Shown one piece after another: positions 1 to 5,950 of a DNA stretch of 6,000 nucleotides. The position numbers were made by a program, and so were the translations under genes. The DNA is from an uncultured Eubacteriaceae bacterium (GTDB lineage Bacteria; Bacillota; Clostridia; Lachnospirales; CAG-274), in contig CANOGI010000144.1 of assembly GCA_947565475.1 (NCBI GenBank), forward strand, positions 1-6,000. Reading direction: 5' to 3'. The stretch's first letter is position 1. Each line of letters begins with the position of its first letter. A model generated the notes under the pieces. The model did no database searches. It had not been told where the DNA came from and saw only the letters and a list, made by a program, of their open reading frames with translations.

Positions 1-59
1 AACTCGTTTCTGATATTTGTTATAAAAACGCCCTTACCTATTTCGGTATGAATAAATAA
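1..59 (+). CDS. uxaC: C-terminal end of a sugar-acid isomerase-like protein (UxaC-like), partial
   Basis: The third plus-strand frame is open from the window edge and ends at TAA (57-59). It gives the tail LVSDICYKNALTYFGMNK. The pattern of a hydrophobic residue, D-I-C-Y, N-A and Y-F-G close to the C-terminus is how glucuronate/galacturonate isomerases (UxaC, amidohydrolase superfamily) usually end. The other two frames stop without forming a recognisable tail. UxaC converts D-galacturonate to tagaturonate, or D-glucuronate to fructuronate, in the cytoplasm. That would suit the polygalacturonase-like gene at the other end of the window. Only about 18 residues are visible, so another amidohydrolase-type protein is possible, and the assignment is from memory of the family tail. 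Confidence 0.45.
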   Translation, partial: LVSDICYKNALTYFGMNK

Positions 60-250
60 TAAAAATAATAAACAATTTTGAGTTTTTTGAGAAACGCTTA
101 ATTATCTTTTATTTGAAAATTATAAAGTTATTTTTCAAACTACAGCAATTTAATATTAATTTATATTGAAATTATTGTAAATTAAACGATATTTCTCTAA
201 ACTCAAATTATATTTTAGTTTTTAAATACAGTTTACTCTATACATTTTTT

Positions 251-290
251 AGGGTATTGTAATAAAAATTACAATACCCTTTTATTTTAT
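251..290 (+). terminator. Strong intrinsic terminator or attenuator just before the glycosyltransferase
   Basis: A perfect 13-bp stem (251-263 with 268-280) closes an AAAA loop and is followed by TTTTATTTTAT (281-291). It is about 190 nt after the UxaC-like stop and could end that transcript. It also ends only 8 nt before the GAGGTGAT ribosome binding site (298-305) of the next gene. No room for a promoter remains between the two, so transcription of the glycosyltransferase must pass through it. It may therefore act as an attenuator. The stem-loop and T-run are directly visible; the regulatory role is inference. Confidence 0.8.
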
Positions 291-313
291 AAATAAAGAG
301 GTGATTATAAATT

Positions 314-1801
314 ATGAAAGAAATAGTGGAATTCGCTAATTCCTTAACAAACATTCCGTTTGAAGAAATAACAAATTATTCTCATATGTACGCTGAAACA
401 AAAGAAAAACTTCGTATTCTTGAAAATAATTCCGAGGACTTTCCTGATAAAGAAGCTACAATTATACTTTTTTACTCTTTTTTATATTACGAAAATAAAG
501 AACATTTGCCCATTATAAATATACTTAAAATTATTTTAAAAAGCAAAACTATGAGTCACTATAGAAAATTTTTTTATTTCTATCAATTAGTAAGGGTCTT
601 ATTTTTAGACGTTAATATCTCGAATAATAAAGAAATATCAAATTTAATGAAAGAACTTTATAAAGAAATATTTGATTTATTTAAATCCGAATTGAATATT
701 TCTGAAAATCATATTCCACTAAAAGAAAGAAATAAAGATTTGGTTTTTATAATAACAAGTCAATTTCTTGCCCTTGAACACGGACCTACAAAAACCACGT
801 TAGATCGGGCGGTTAATTTATATAAATATTTTAATAAACAAGTAATCATAATAAACGCCGCCGATTTAATTCCAACGGTTGATGGAAAACCTTTTTTCAA
901 TTTAGCAACTGGAAATATAGTTGATGATTATTCCAAAATATCACGTTTGACTATGGAAGACGGCTTAGCATTTCAATTTTATCAGCCAAAAAAACCTATG
1001 CCGAATATAGACGAAATTAGAAAAATAATCAATTCCATAATTCAATATAAACCATATTTCATACTGAATATAGGGGAAACTCTTATTTCGGATTTATGCT
1101 CGTTATTTGTTCCTACAATAGCGCAAACAACTGTTCCGAGCTCTGTCCCGCTTACGTTTAATACATTTTCCGTGGTCGGAAACCCAAAACTAAAACTTAC
1201 GGAAAATATGATATTATCAACTTTTACCTTTTGGTATAAACCTCAAACACATACTTATAAAAAATCAGACTTTTCACTTCCAGAAGATAAGTTTTTAATA
1301 ATAGTTTCAGGCGGTCGTTTAACAGATGAGGTTACTTATGATTTTTTATATGAAATACGTGAAATTTTCAACTATAACGCTCATATTGTATTCGCTGGAA
1401 AATTTGATACTTATGAGCAAATTATATCAAAAGATAACATTTTAAAAGAAAACACAACTTTTTTAGGATTTCAAGATGATATGCTCGCCGTTACTGAGCT
1501 TTGCGATTTATATATAAACCCGCCAAGAACAGGCGGAGGCACATCAATAGCGGAAGCGCTAGCAAAAGGAAAACCCGCTGTAACATTAAACTTTGGCGAC
1601 TGTAGTATAAGCGCCGGAGAAGATTTTTGTGTTGAGACTTTGTCCGAAATGAAAGATATGATAATAAAATATATAACAGATAAAAAATTTTATGCCGAAA
1701 TGTCAGAAAAAGCGTTAAAGCGAAATGAACTTTTAACAGATACCAAAAAATCGTTGGAACATATAATAACTTCTGTTGAAAAATCAAAATTATGGTGGTA
1801 A
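314..1801 (+). CDS. GT-B fold glycosyltransferase (GT4/GT41-like C-terminal domain), 495 aa
   Basis: This is a probable cytoplasmic nucleotide-sugar-dependent glycosyltransferase; donor and acceptor are unknown. Residues 1-140 are helical and charged with no motif I recognise. Residues about 141-300 look like the first Rossmann domain, including the loop HGPTKTTLD at 156-164. Residues about 325-470 form the donor-binding domain: a strand then SGGR (332-335, the Arg usually contacting the donor phosphates), FLGFQDD (383-389), and GGGTSIAEALAKGKPAV (407-423). In typical GT4 enzymes an EX7E motif sits here. Only the second Glu (E414) is present; the first position is Thr406. The GGGTS stretch recalls GT41/HMW1C-type enzymes. 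There is no signal peptide or membrane segment. The ATG at 314 has GAGGTGAT (298-305) at 8-nt spacing. The gene stands alone, is more AT-rich than the dehydrogenase, and is convergent with it. The fold is fairly certain, the role is not. Confidence 0.8.
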   Translation: MKEIVEFANSLTNIPFEEITNYSHMYAETKEKLRILENNSEDFPDKEATIILFYSFLYYENKEHLPIINILKIILKSKTMSHYRKFFYFYQLVRVLFLDVNISNNKEISNLMKELYKEIFDLFKSELNISENHIPLKERNKDLVFIITSQFLALEHGPTKTTLDRAVNLYKYFNKQVIIINAADLIPTVDGKPFFNLATGNIVDDYSKISRLTMEDGLAFQFYQPKKPMPNIDEIRKIINSIIQYKPYFILNIGETLISDLCSLFVPTIAQTTVPSSVPLTFNTFSVVGNPKLKLTENMILSTFTFWYKPQTHTYKKSDFSLPEDKFLIIVSGGRLTDEVTYDFLYEIREIFNYNAHIVFAGKFDTYEQIISKDNILKENTTFLGFQDDMLAVTELCDLYINPPRTGGGTSIAEALAKGKPAVTLNFGDCSISAGEDFCVETLSEMKDMIIKYITDKKFYAEMSEKALKRNELLTDTKKSLEHIITSVEKSKLWW

Positions 1802-1840
1802 AAAATATCCTTTGCTCTCAAAAAGCAAATGATATTTTTT
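1801..1840 (+). terminator. Intrinsic terminator after the glycosyltransferase
   Basis: AAAAATATC (1801-1809) and TTTGCT (1811-1816) pair with AGCAAA (1824-1829) and GATATTTTT (from 1831), with one C/T mismatch (1810/1830) and a 7-nt loop. A T-run ends the right arm. The stem begins at the last base of the stop codon. Because the left arm starts with an A-run, the hairpin is also followed by Ts on the other strand, so it may work in both directions between the two convergent genes. Confidence 0.75.
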
Positions 1841-1860
1841 ATAAACTTTACGTTTATAAA
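1838..1860. repeat. Short perfect inverted repeat (9-bp arms)
   Basis: TTTATAAAC (1838-1846) and GTTTATAAA (1852-1860) are perfect inverted repeats around a 5-nt centre. The left arm overlaps the T-run of the preceding terminator. No T-run follows on either strand, so it is not a convincing terminator by itself. Its function is unknown. Confidence 0.5.
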
Positions 1861-2007
1861 TAAAACACTAATTTTAATTTCTATAACCTATCGTCTAAAA
1901 TTTTTAAAAAGTCTGTCTAAAAATAAAATATCCACAAAAATAATATCATTTTAAAACTTAATACTATTATTTACATTAATTTTTGAATATTTTAATGTAT
2001 CTATACA

Positions 2008-2044
2008 GACCATTTGAGTTAATCAGTGTGTCCTCAAATTTGTC
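2008..2044. repeat. Interrupted hairpin downstream of the alcohol dehydrogenase
   Basis: ATTTGAG (2012-2018) and CTCAAAT (2033-2039) are a perfect 7-bp pair. They are extended by GAC/GTC (2008-2010 with 2042-2044) across a small internal loop. The hairpin lies 23 nt beyond the dehydrogenase stop on the minus strand and could stabilise or end that transcript. No U-run follows it in that direction, so it does not meet the usual intrinsic terminator pattern. I see no better terminator for the dehydrogenase. Confidence 0.35.
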
Positions 2045-2066
2045 AACTACAATAAATATTTTTTAA

Positions 2067-3239
2067 TCAAAAATCAACTTCCGTACCATAATATGTACAT
2101 GTAAGAAGTTTTTCCATTTCCGCTGGAGTAATAGGTCGTGGATTAGAACCCGTACAAGCGTCTGAAACAGCCAACTCAGCTATTTTAGCTACTTTCTCCT
2201 TAAATTCGTCTTCCAAAATACCAAACTCTTTTAATGTTTTTGGAATATTAAGTTTAACGTTATATTCATCAATTTTATCACAAAGAGCTTTAACGCATTC
2301 GGAATCTGTTCCGGAAATACCAACGCTTCTGGCTATATCAGCGTAACGAGCCTCCGCGTTTTTAGAGTTAAATTTAATTACATAAGGAAGATAAATAGCG
2401 TTAGCGCAGCCATGAGGAATATGTCCTGTAGAGAACGCCGCTCCTGTTTTGTGAGCCATAGAGTGAACAATACCTAATAAAGCATTTGAGAAAGCCTGCC
2501 CCGCGAGACATTGAGCGTAATGCATTTGCTCTCTGGCATCTTTATCCCCGTTATAAGAAGCTGGAAGATAATCAAATACCATATGAATTGCTTTTAAAGC
2601 GAGAGGATCTGTAAAAGGTCCATTCAAAGTTGAGACATAAGCCTCAATAGCGTGAGTCAAAGCGTCCATACCTGTGTGAGCGGTAAGCTTAGGAGGCATA
2701 GTCTCAGCAAGCTGAGGGTCTACAATAGCCACATCAGGAGTAATATTGAAATCAGCCAAAGGATATTTCACGCCTGTTGAATAGTCGGTAATAACAGAGA
2801 ACGCCGTTACCTCCGTTGCTGTGCCAGAAGTCGATGGAATAGCTAAAAACTTAGCTTTCTGTCTCAGCTCAGGGAAAGAAAAAGGTTCAAGAATAGCTTC
2901 AAAAGTAGTATCAGGATATTCATAAAATACCCACATAGCTTTTGCCGCGTCAATAGGAGAACCTCCGCCCATGGAAATAATCCAGTCAGGCTCAAACTCA
3001 CGCATAACAGCGGCACCTTTCATAACTGTCTCAACAGAAGGATCGGGTTCAACATTTTCTATTAACTTAGTTTCAATACCCGCTTCTTTAAGATAACCTA
3101 AAACTTTGTCCACAAAACCAAATTTTTTCATGGACCCGCCGCCGAGAACCAAAACGGCTTTCTTACCTTTTAAATTTTTAAGTTGTTCCAACGCGTCTTT
3201 TCCATAATACAAATCTCTGGGTAAAGTAAATCTCATCAT
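2067..3239 (-). CDS. Iron-containing alcohol dehydrogenase, probably NADP(H)-dependent (butanol/ethanol type), 390 aa
   Basis: Cytoplasmic group III (Fe-ADH) enzyme reducing aldehydes such as acetaldehyde or butyraldehyde to alcohols. The sequence from MMRFTLPRD to the end YYGTEVDF closely resembles the adh1 NADPH-butanol dehydrogenase of solventogenic clostridia, at the usual length of about 390 aa. GGGSPID (91-97) is the nucleotide-binding loop. GGGS (33-36) lies where NAD-preferring relatives such as FucO have an Asp, which suggests NADP(H) preference. By alignment to FucO the metal ligands are D192, H196, H259 and H276. The H259-H276 gap is three residues longer than in FucO or AdhE, owing to an inserted STG-like segment before HIPHGCAN. 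A TTG at 3248 would extend the frame by three codons but lies only 2 nt from the AGGAGG (3256-3251). The ATG at 3239 has 11-nt spacing and matches family N-termini. The gene is monocistronic, with a Rex-like operator upstream. Confidence 0.95.
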   Translation of the reverse strand: MMRFTLPRDLYYGKDALEQLKNLKGKKAVLVLGGGSMKKFGFVDKVLGYLKEAGIETKLIENVEPDPSVETVMKGAAVMREFEPDWIISMGGGSPIDAAKAMWVFYEYPDTTFEAILEPFSFPELRQKAKFLAIPSTSGTATEVTAFSVITDYSTGVKYPLADFNITPDVAIVDPQLAETMPPKLTAHTGMDALTHAIEAYVSTLNGPFTDPLALKAIHMVFDYLPASYNGDKDAREQMHYAQCLAGQAFSNALLGIVHSMAHKTGAAFSTGHIPHGCANAIYLPYVIKFNSKNAEARYADIARSVGISGTDSECVKALCDKIDEYNVKLNIPKTLKEFGILEDEFKEKVAKIAELAVSDACTGSNPRPITPAEMEKLLTCTYYGTEVDF

Positions 3240-3250
3240 AAAAAGCAAAT

Positions 3251-3256
3251 CCTCCT
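3251..3256 (-). promoter_or_regulatory. Ribosome binding site that decides the dehydrogenase start
   Basis: A full AGGAGG is read on the minus strand. It is 11 nt from the ATG at 3239 and 14 nt from the ATG directly after it (3236), but only 2 nt from the in-frame TTG at 3248. This argues against the longer open frame. Confidence 0.85.
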
Positions 3257-3303
3257 TTAATAAAATAAATTATAAAAACAAAATAAAGATTTAATAAAAA
3301 ATT

Positions 3304-3407
3304 ATTTTATACAGAACCTCATCAACACACATAAAAATCAAAATTATGTTTCGGCTTTATCGCCTCTCGCTTTCCGCCAAAACATTTACATTTAGCTCGT
3401 ATAAAAT
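3304..3407 (-). repeat. Nested inverted-repeat element in the dehydrogenase leader (about 104 bp)
   Basis: Outer 9-bp arms ATTTTATAC (3304-3312) and GTATAAAAT (3399-3407) are perfect inverted repeats. Inside, ATGTTTCGGC (3346-3355) and GCCAAAACAT (3376-3385) form a 10-bp stem with one mismatch. The loop is rich in G and A on the minus strand. The core is much GC-richer than its flanks. It lies between the predicted transcription start (near 3440) and the start codon, so it would be transcribed in the 5' leader. On the minus strand the outer right arm is followed by AATTTTTTATT, so a leader terminator or attenuator is conceivable. It could equally be a small MITE or another intergenic repeat. 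The structure is visible; its nature is unknown. Confidence 0.5.
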
Positions 3408-3446
3408 TTTTTTATTCTCAATATAAGTTTTTATAATAAAATTGAT

Positions 3447-3475
3447 AGTATAACAACCCTCTTTCTACTTGTTAA
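3447..3475 (-). promoter_or_regulatory. Sigma-A type promoter of the alcohol dehydrogenase
   Basis: On the minus strand TTAACA (3475-3470, 5/6 to consensus) and TATACT (3452-3447, 5/6) are separated by exactly 17 nt. The predicted start is near 3440, giving a leader of about 200 nt before the ATG at 3239. It is the best promoter match upstream of the gene and is overlapped by a Rex-like operator. Confidence 0.65.
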
Positions 3476-3486
3476 AATTTTATCAC
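3469..3486. promoter_or_regulatory. Rex-like redox operator over the -35 box
   Basis: The plus strand reads TTGTTAA-AATT-TTATCAC. Against the clostridial Rex consensus TTGTTAANNNNTTAACAA it matches 12 of 14 fixed positions; one half-site is perfect and the other has two mismatches. It covers the -35 hexamer (3470-3475), so bound Rex would block RNA polymerase. Rex is released when the NADH/NAD+ ratio rises, and alcohol dehydrogenases are classical Rex targets in clostridia. The match and position are visible; control by Rex is inferred. Confidence 0.6.
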
Positions 3487-3714
3487 AAATAAATGATTTT
3501 GTAAAGTATAAATAACAATATTTTCATATAAAATTTAATTTTTATATATTTATTATAATTATAAAGAAAAACGCCAAATAAAAATTGTTAAAAATAACTT
3601 ATAATTTTAAATCATCGGTATTTTTCTGTTATCATAACTTAAAAATCTTAAAATCGATAAATAAACGTGTAGGCAAATTTATTAAATATTATATACTAAC
3701 ATCACATATAAATA
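3487..3714. other. AT-rich intergenic stretch without recognisable gene
   Basis: Together with the adjacent elements this is part of a gene-free interval from 3249 to 4011. This section is extremely AT-rich. I find no open frame with a ribosome binding site, no RNA gene and no convincing terminator. A small palindrome GTTAAAAATAAC is present near 3590, but it is not a full Rex site. Confidence 0.5.
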
Positions 3715-3881
3715 TTATAGTCAAACAGCTTGAAAAATGAACAAATTTGTCGGCTAAAAATAATTTTTGCCGCGTTAGTGTCAGTCGGCATAGGCTCTAG
3801 GTTACGCTCTCCTTCCACTGCCTTGAAAAAATTATTTTTAGCTCGCCTACTTTTGCTTATTTTCAAGTGGTTTGACTATAA
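3715..3881. mobile_element. MITE-like non-autonomous element with long terminal inverted repeats (167 bp)
   Basis: The left end, starting TTATAGTCAAAC at 3715, and the right end, closing GTTTGACTATAA at 3881, are inverted copies. Aligning 3715-3768 with the complement of 3881-3827 gives about 43 identities over 55 columns. These include perfect blocks of 12 nt at the tip, 8 nt (CTTGAAAA) and 16 nt at the inner end (3753-3768 with 3827-3842). The centre (about 3769-3826) is clearly GC-richer than the surroundings. The right arm also folds on itself: CCACT-TTGAAAA (3816-3829, with a GCC bulge) pairs with TTTTCAAGTGG (3860-3870). TA dinucleotides at both tips fit the TA target duplication of Tc1/mariner-IS630 type elements, but the family is not established. 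It has no transposase and no credible gene. It lies between the ends and starts of two minus-strand units. Confidence 0.7.
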
Positions 3882-4011
3882 CATCGCATACCGCCATATA
3901 CCACTACTTATTTTCAGTACGTCCTTTATCGCTCTTAATCTTAACCGTTTTTGTTTAAATTTTACACAAATACACTATAATCAAATGGGAAGTTATGCAT
4001 TTCAATCCAAA

Positions 4012-4596
4012 TTAAAATTCCTCAACAAAATGATTGTCATACATATTCCAATACTTTTTATACACAAAATTATCATCAACCTTAAAATTAAGCTGATACA
4101 TTCTAAATACCACTAAAAAATCTTTGGGTTGCCATTGTTCCTCATATGAATAACAGTATCGCATTCCAACTTTCCGCATAACCTTTCCGCTTCCCTGATT
4201 GTTCCTATCATGCGTTGCTGTGATATATGGAATACCATCTTTTTTTACTTGCTCCACAACAGCCAATCCCGCTTCTGTAGCAATACCCTGATTCCAAAAT
4301 TCCTTACGAAGCCCATAACCAAAATCGTGATGTTCCTCCATATCAACTTTAATATAGCCAATTGGAAAATTATCACATTTAAGACATATGGCATAAACGT
4401 ATGCTTGTGGCTGAGCATACTTTATAGCGTACCTTTCCTCATAAAATCTCTTGGTTTCCTCAATATTCTTCATAGGATACCATGGCAAAAATTTATTGAC
4501 TTCCTCATCTTTAAGAATAAGAAAAAGAGCTTCCATATCTTCTTCCGTAAATTTTCTTAAAATTAAGCGTTTTGTTTCTATTGTCGGAGTATTCAT
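4012..4596 (-). CDS. GNAT-family N-acetyltransferase (RimJ/RimL, Acetyltransf_3 type), 194 aa
   Basis: Probable cytoplasmic acetyl-CoA-dependent N-acetyltransferase; the acceptor is unknown. The start IETKRLILRKFTEEDMEAL (6-24) is the typical RimJ/RimL opening. GYIKVD (80-85) and FGYGLRKEFWNQGIATEA (92-109) correspond to strand beta-4 and the acetyl-CoA pyrophosphate-binding loop. NNQGSGKVMRKVGM (132-145) is the usual Asn/Ser-containing second CoA-side motif. The length is at the upper end of the family, with a polar, aromatic-rich tail of about 25 residues after the last conserved strand. The ATG at 4596 comes one base after the stop of the polygalacturonase-like gene. A weak GGGGG (4610-4606) lies inside that gene's end, so translational coupling is likely. 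No clear terminator follows; the MITE-like element begins about 130 nt beyond. Substrate cannot be deduced; protein, antibiotic or small amine are all possible. Confidence 0.9.
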   Translation of the reverse strand: MNTPTIETKRLILRKFTEEDMEALFLILKDEEVNKFLPWYPMKNIEETKRFYEERYAIKYAQPQAYVYAICLKCDNFPIGYIKVDMEEHHDFGYGLRKEFWNQGIATEAGLAVVEQVKKDGIPYITATHDRNNQGSGKVMRKVGMRYCYSYEEQWQPKDFLVVFRMYQLNFKVDDNFVYKKYWNMYDNHFVEEF

Positions 4597-4597
4597 A

Positions 4598-5950
4598 TTA
4601 CTCTACCCCCACAGTAACACTTACATTTTTCTGAACAATATTTTCAGCTTTCTCAAAAGAGACAGGTTTTTTAGAAGTAATGTCAATATTTTCAAAAGTA
4701 ATATGGTGAACTGGTCTCTCCGAAAGTCCTGAAACGGATATAGCTGTTTCCGCTTTTCCGCATAAAACGTTTTTAATCTCTATATTTTTAAATTCAGGAA
4801 TTTCCTCAGGCTTAACATTCTGTCCCTCTTTTGTATCCATATCATAGCCCATAGTAAAAATAATCGCCTCTTTAGAGATTTCTGTCATATTTATGCCATC
4901 GATAAAAATATCCTCAACAACGCCGCCTCGACCGATGCAACTCTTAAATCTTAGTCCTGTATCGGTTCCAATAAAAGTACAGTTTTTAACAGAAACGTTT
5001 TTAACACCACCTGACATTTCACTTCCGACTACAAATCCGCCGTGCCCATGATAAACAGTACAATTTTCAAATCTCACAAACTCACATGGAACGGCAAGTT
5101 CTCTTCCGTCCTCATTTTTTCCCGACTTAACACATAAAGCGTCATCCCCCACATCAAAAGTAGAATTTTTTACAATAACATATTTACAGGAGTCAATGTC
5201 TATCCCATCACCATTTTGAGAGAACCATGGATTTCTTACATTTATATTTTGAATAAGCATATTTTCGCAAAGCCATGGATGAATGGCCCACGCGGGAGAA
5301 TTTTGAAAAGTAGGCCCATCGAGTAAAACGTTCTTGCACCTTGTAAAATTAACAAGCACAGGTCTTAAATAATCTCGGTATTTTTCACATAATTTTTCAT
5401 CTTTAAGTATAGATGGATTTGGAATAATGGCTTTATTAGCTTCCATAGCCTCCTTAGTAGGCCACCAAATTTCCTCTTTTCCCTCTACAACAACTCCACC
5501 TGATTCCACAATCGACTTCCACGCTTTTTCCGTCATTTTAAACTTTTTAACAGGTCTCCACGCTCCGCCATTCCCATCAATAACACCTTTCCCCGTAATA
5601 GCGATATTTTCGCATTCCTTAGCGTAAATCGGCGAAATACACCTATATGTAAAAAATCCTTCCCAGCTTGTGTAAATAAGCTTATAATCGTCATAATTGG
5701 GGCTAAATAATATAACGGCGCCATCATCAAGATGAAGTTCCACATTGCTTTTTAAAATAATGGGACCAGAAAACCAAATTCCTCTCGGAACAATAACTTT
5801 TCCCCCGCCCTCCTCATTACATTTTGATATAGCCAAGTTTATAGGGTCCGTATTAAGAAACTTACCATCACCTACAGCGCCAAAATCCGTAATAACAAAT
5901 TCCTTGTCTCTAAATGGGCAAACTTTAACATCAAAATCAAAAACACTCAT
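4598..5950 (-). CDS. GH28 intracellular exo-polygalacturonase-like glycoside hydrolase, 450 aa
   Basis: A right-handed beta-helix enzyme expected to release galacturonate from the non-reducing end of (oligo)galacturonides. The N-terminal FGAVGDGKFLNTD (23-35) is the usual pectinase opening. The GH28 active-site blocks are all present: NGDGID (246-251; D248), GDD (268-270; D269, D270), GHGG (302-305; H303), and RFK (334-336) for the RIK motif that binds the substrate carboxylate. VGSEMSGGV (308-316) is as in Thermotoga exo-polygalacturonase, which also has about 450 aa. There is no signal peptide, so it should act in the cytoplasm on imported oligomers. The ATG at 5950 has AGGAGG (5964-5959) at 8-nt spacing. 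The acetyltransferase follows one base after its stop. Only 50 bases of upstream sequence are visible, with no clear promoter, so it may sit inside a longer operon. A related rhamnogalacturonide or xylogalacturonan specificity is possible. Confidence 0.92.
   Translation of the reverse strand: MSVFDFDVKVCPFRDKEFVITDFGAVGDGKFLNTDPINLAISKCNEEGGGKVIVPRGIWFSGPIILKSNVELHLDDGAVILFSPNYDDYKLIYTSWEGFFTYRCISPIYAKECENIAITGKGVIDGNGGAWRPVKKFKMTEKAWKSIVESGGVVVEGKEEIWWPTKEAMEANKAIIPNPSILKDEKLCEKYRDYLRPVLVNFTRCKNVLLDGPTFQNSPAWAIHPWLCENMLIQNINVRNPWFSQNGDGIDIDSCKYVIVKNSTFDVGDDALCVKSGKNEDGRELAVPCEFVRFENCTVYHGHGGFVVGSEMSGGVKNVSVKNCTFIGTDTGLRFKSCIGRGGVVEDIFIDGINMTEISKEAIIFTMGYDMDTKEGQNVKPEEIPEFKNIEIKNVLCGKAETAISVSGLSERPVHHITFENIDITSKKPVSFEKAENIVQKNVSVTVGVE

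Noticed and set aside
1491..1787. 98-codon minus-strand open frame inside the glycosyltransferase
   Set aside because: It lies wholly antisense to conserved glycosyltransferase motifs and its product is low-complexity and hydrophobic.
1972..2055. Short minus-strand open stretch downstream of the dehydrogenase, reading VVDKFEDTLINSNGLY and onward to a stop
   Set aside because: The composition looks protein-like, but there is no start codon with a ribosome binding site and no family I can name. It could be a gene remnant; the evidence is too thin to annotate.
3344..3385. 13-codon minus-strand frame (starting MFWRKARG) inside the dehydrogenase leader
   Set aside because: It has ATG and TAA but no Shine-Dalgarno, and its codons coincide with the stem-loop arms. 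A leader peptide cannot be excluded but is not supported.
3585..3602. TTGTTAA followed by AAAATAAC as a second Rex operator
   Set aside because: Only one half-site fits; the other half does not match the inverted TTAACAA.
3702..3818. 38-codon minus-strand frame across the MITE-like element, starting with GTG
   Set aside because: It has no ribosome binding site and is built from the inverted repeat and core; it looks like chance openness of the element.
3730..4116. Open plus-strand frame of 128 codons beginning with TTG
   Set aside because: It starts inside the left inverted repeat of the MITE-like element and runs antisense into the acetyltransferase. It has no ribosome binding site, and its translation shows only the hydrophobic bias typical of AT-rich DNA.
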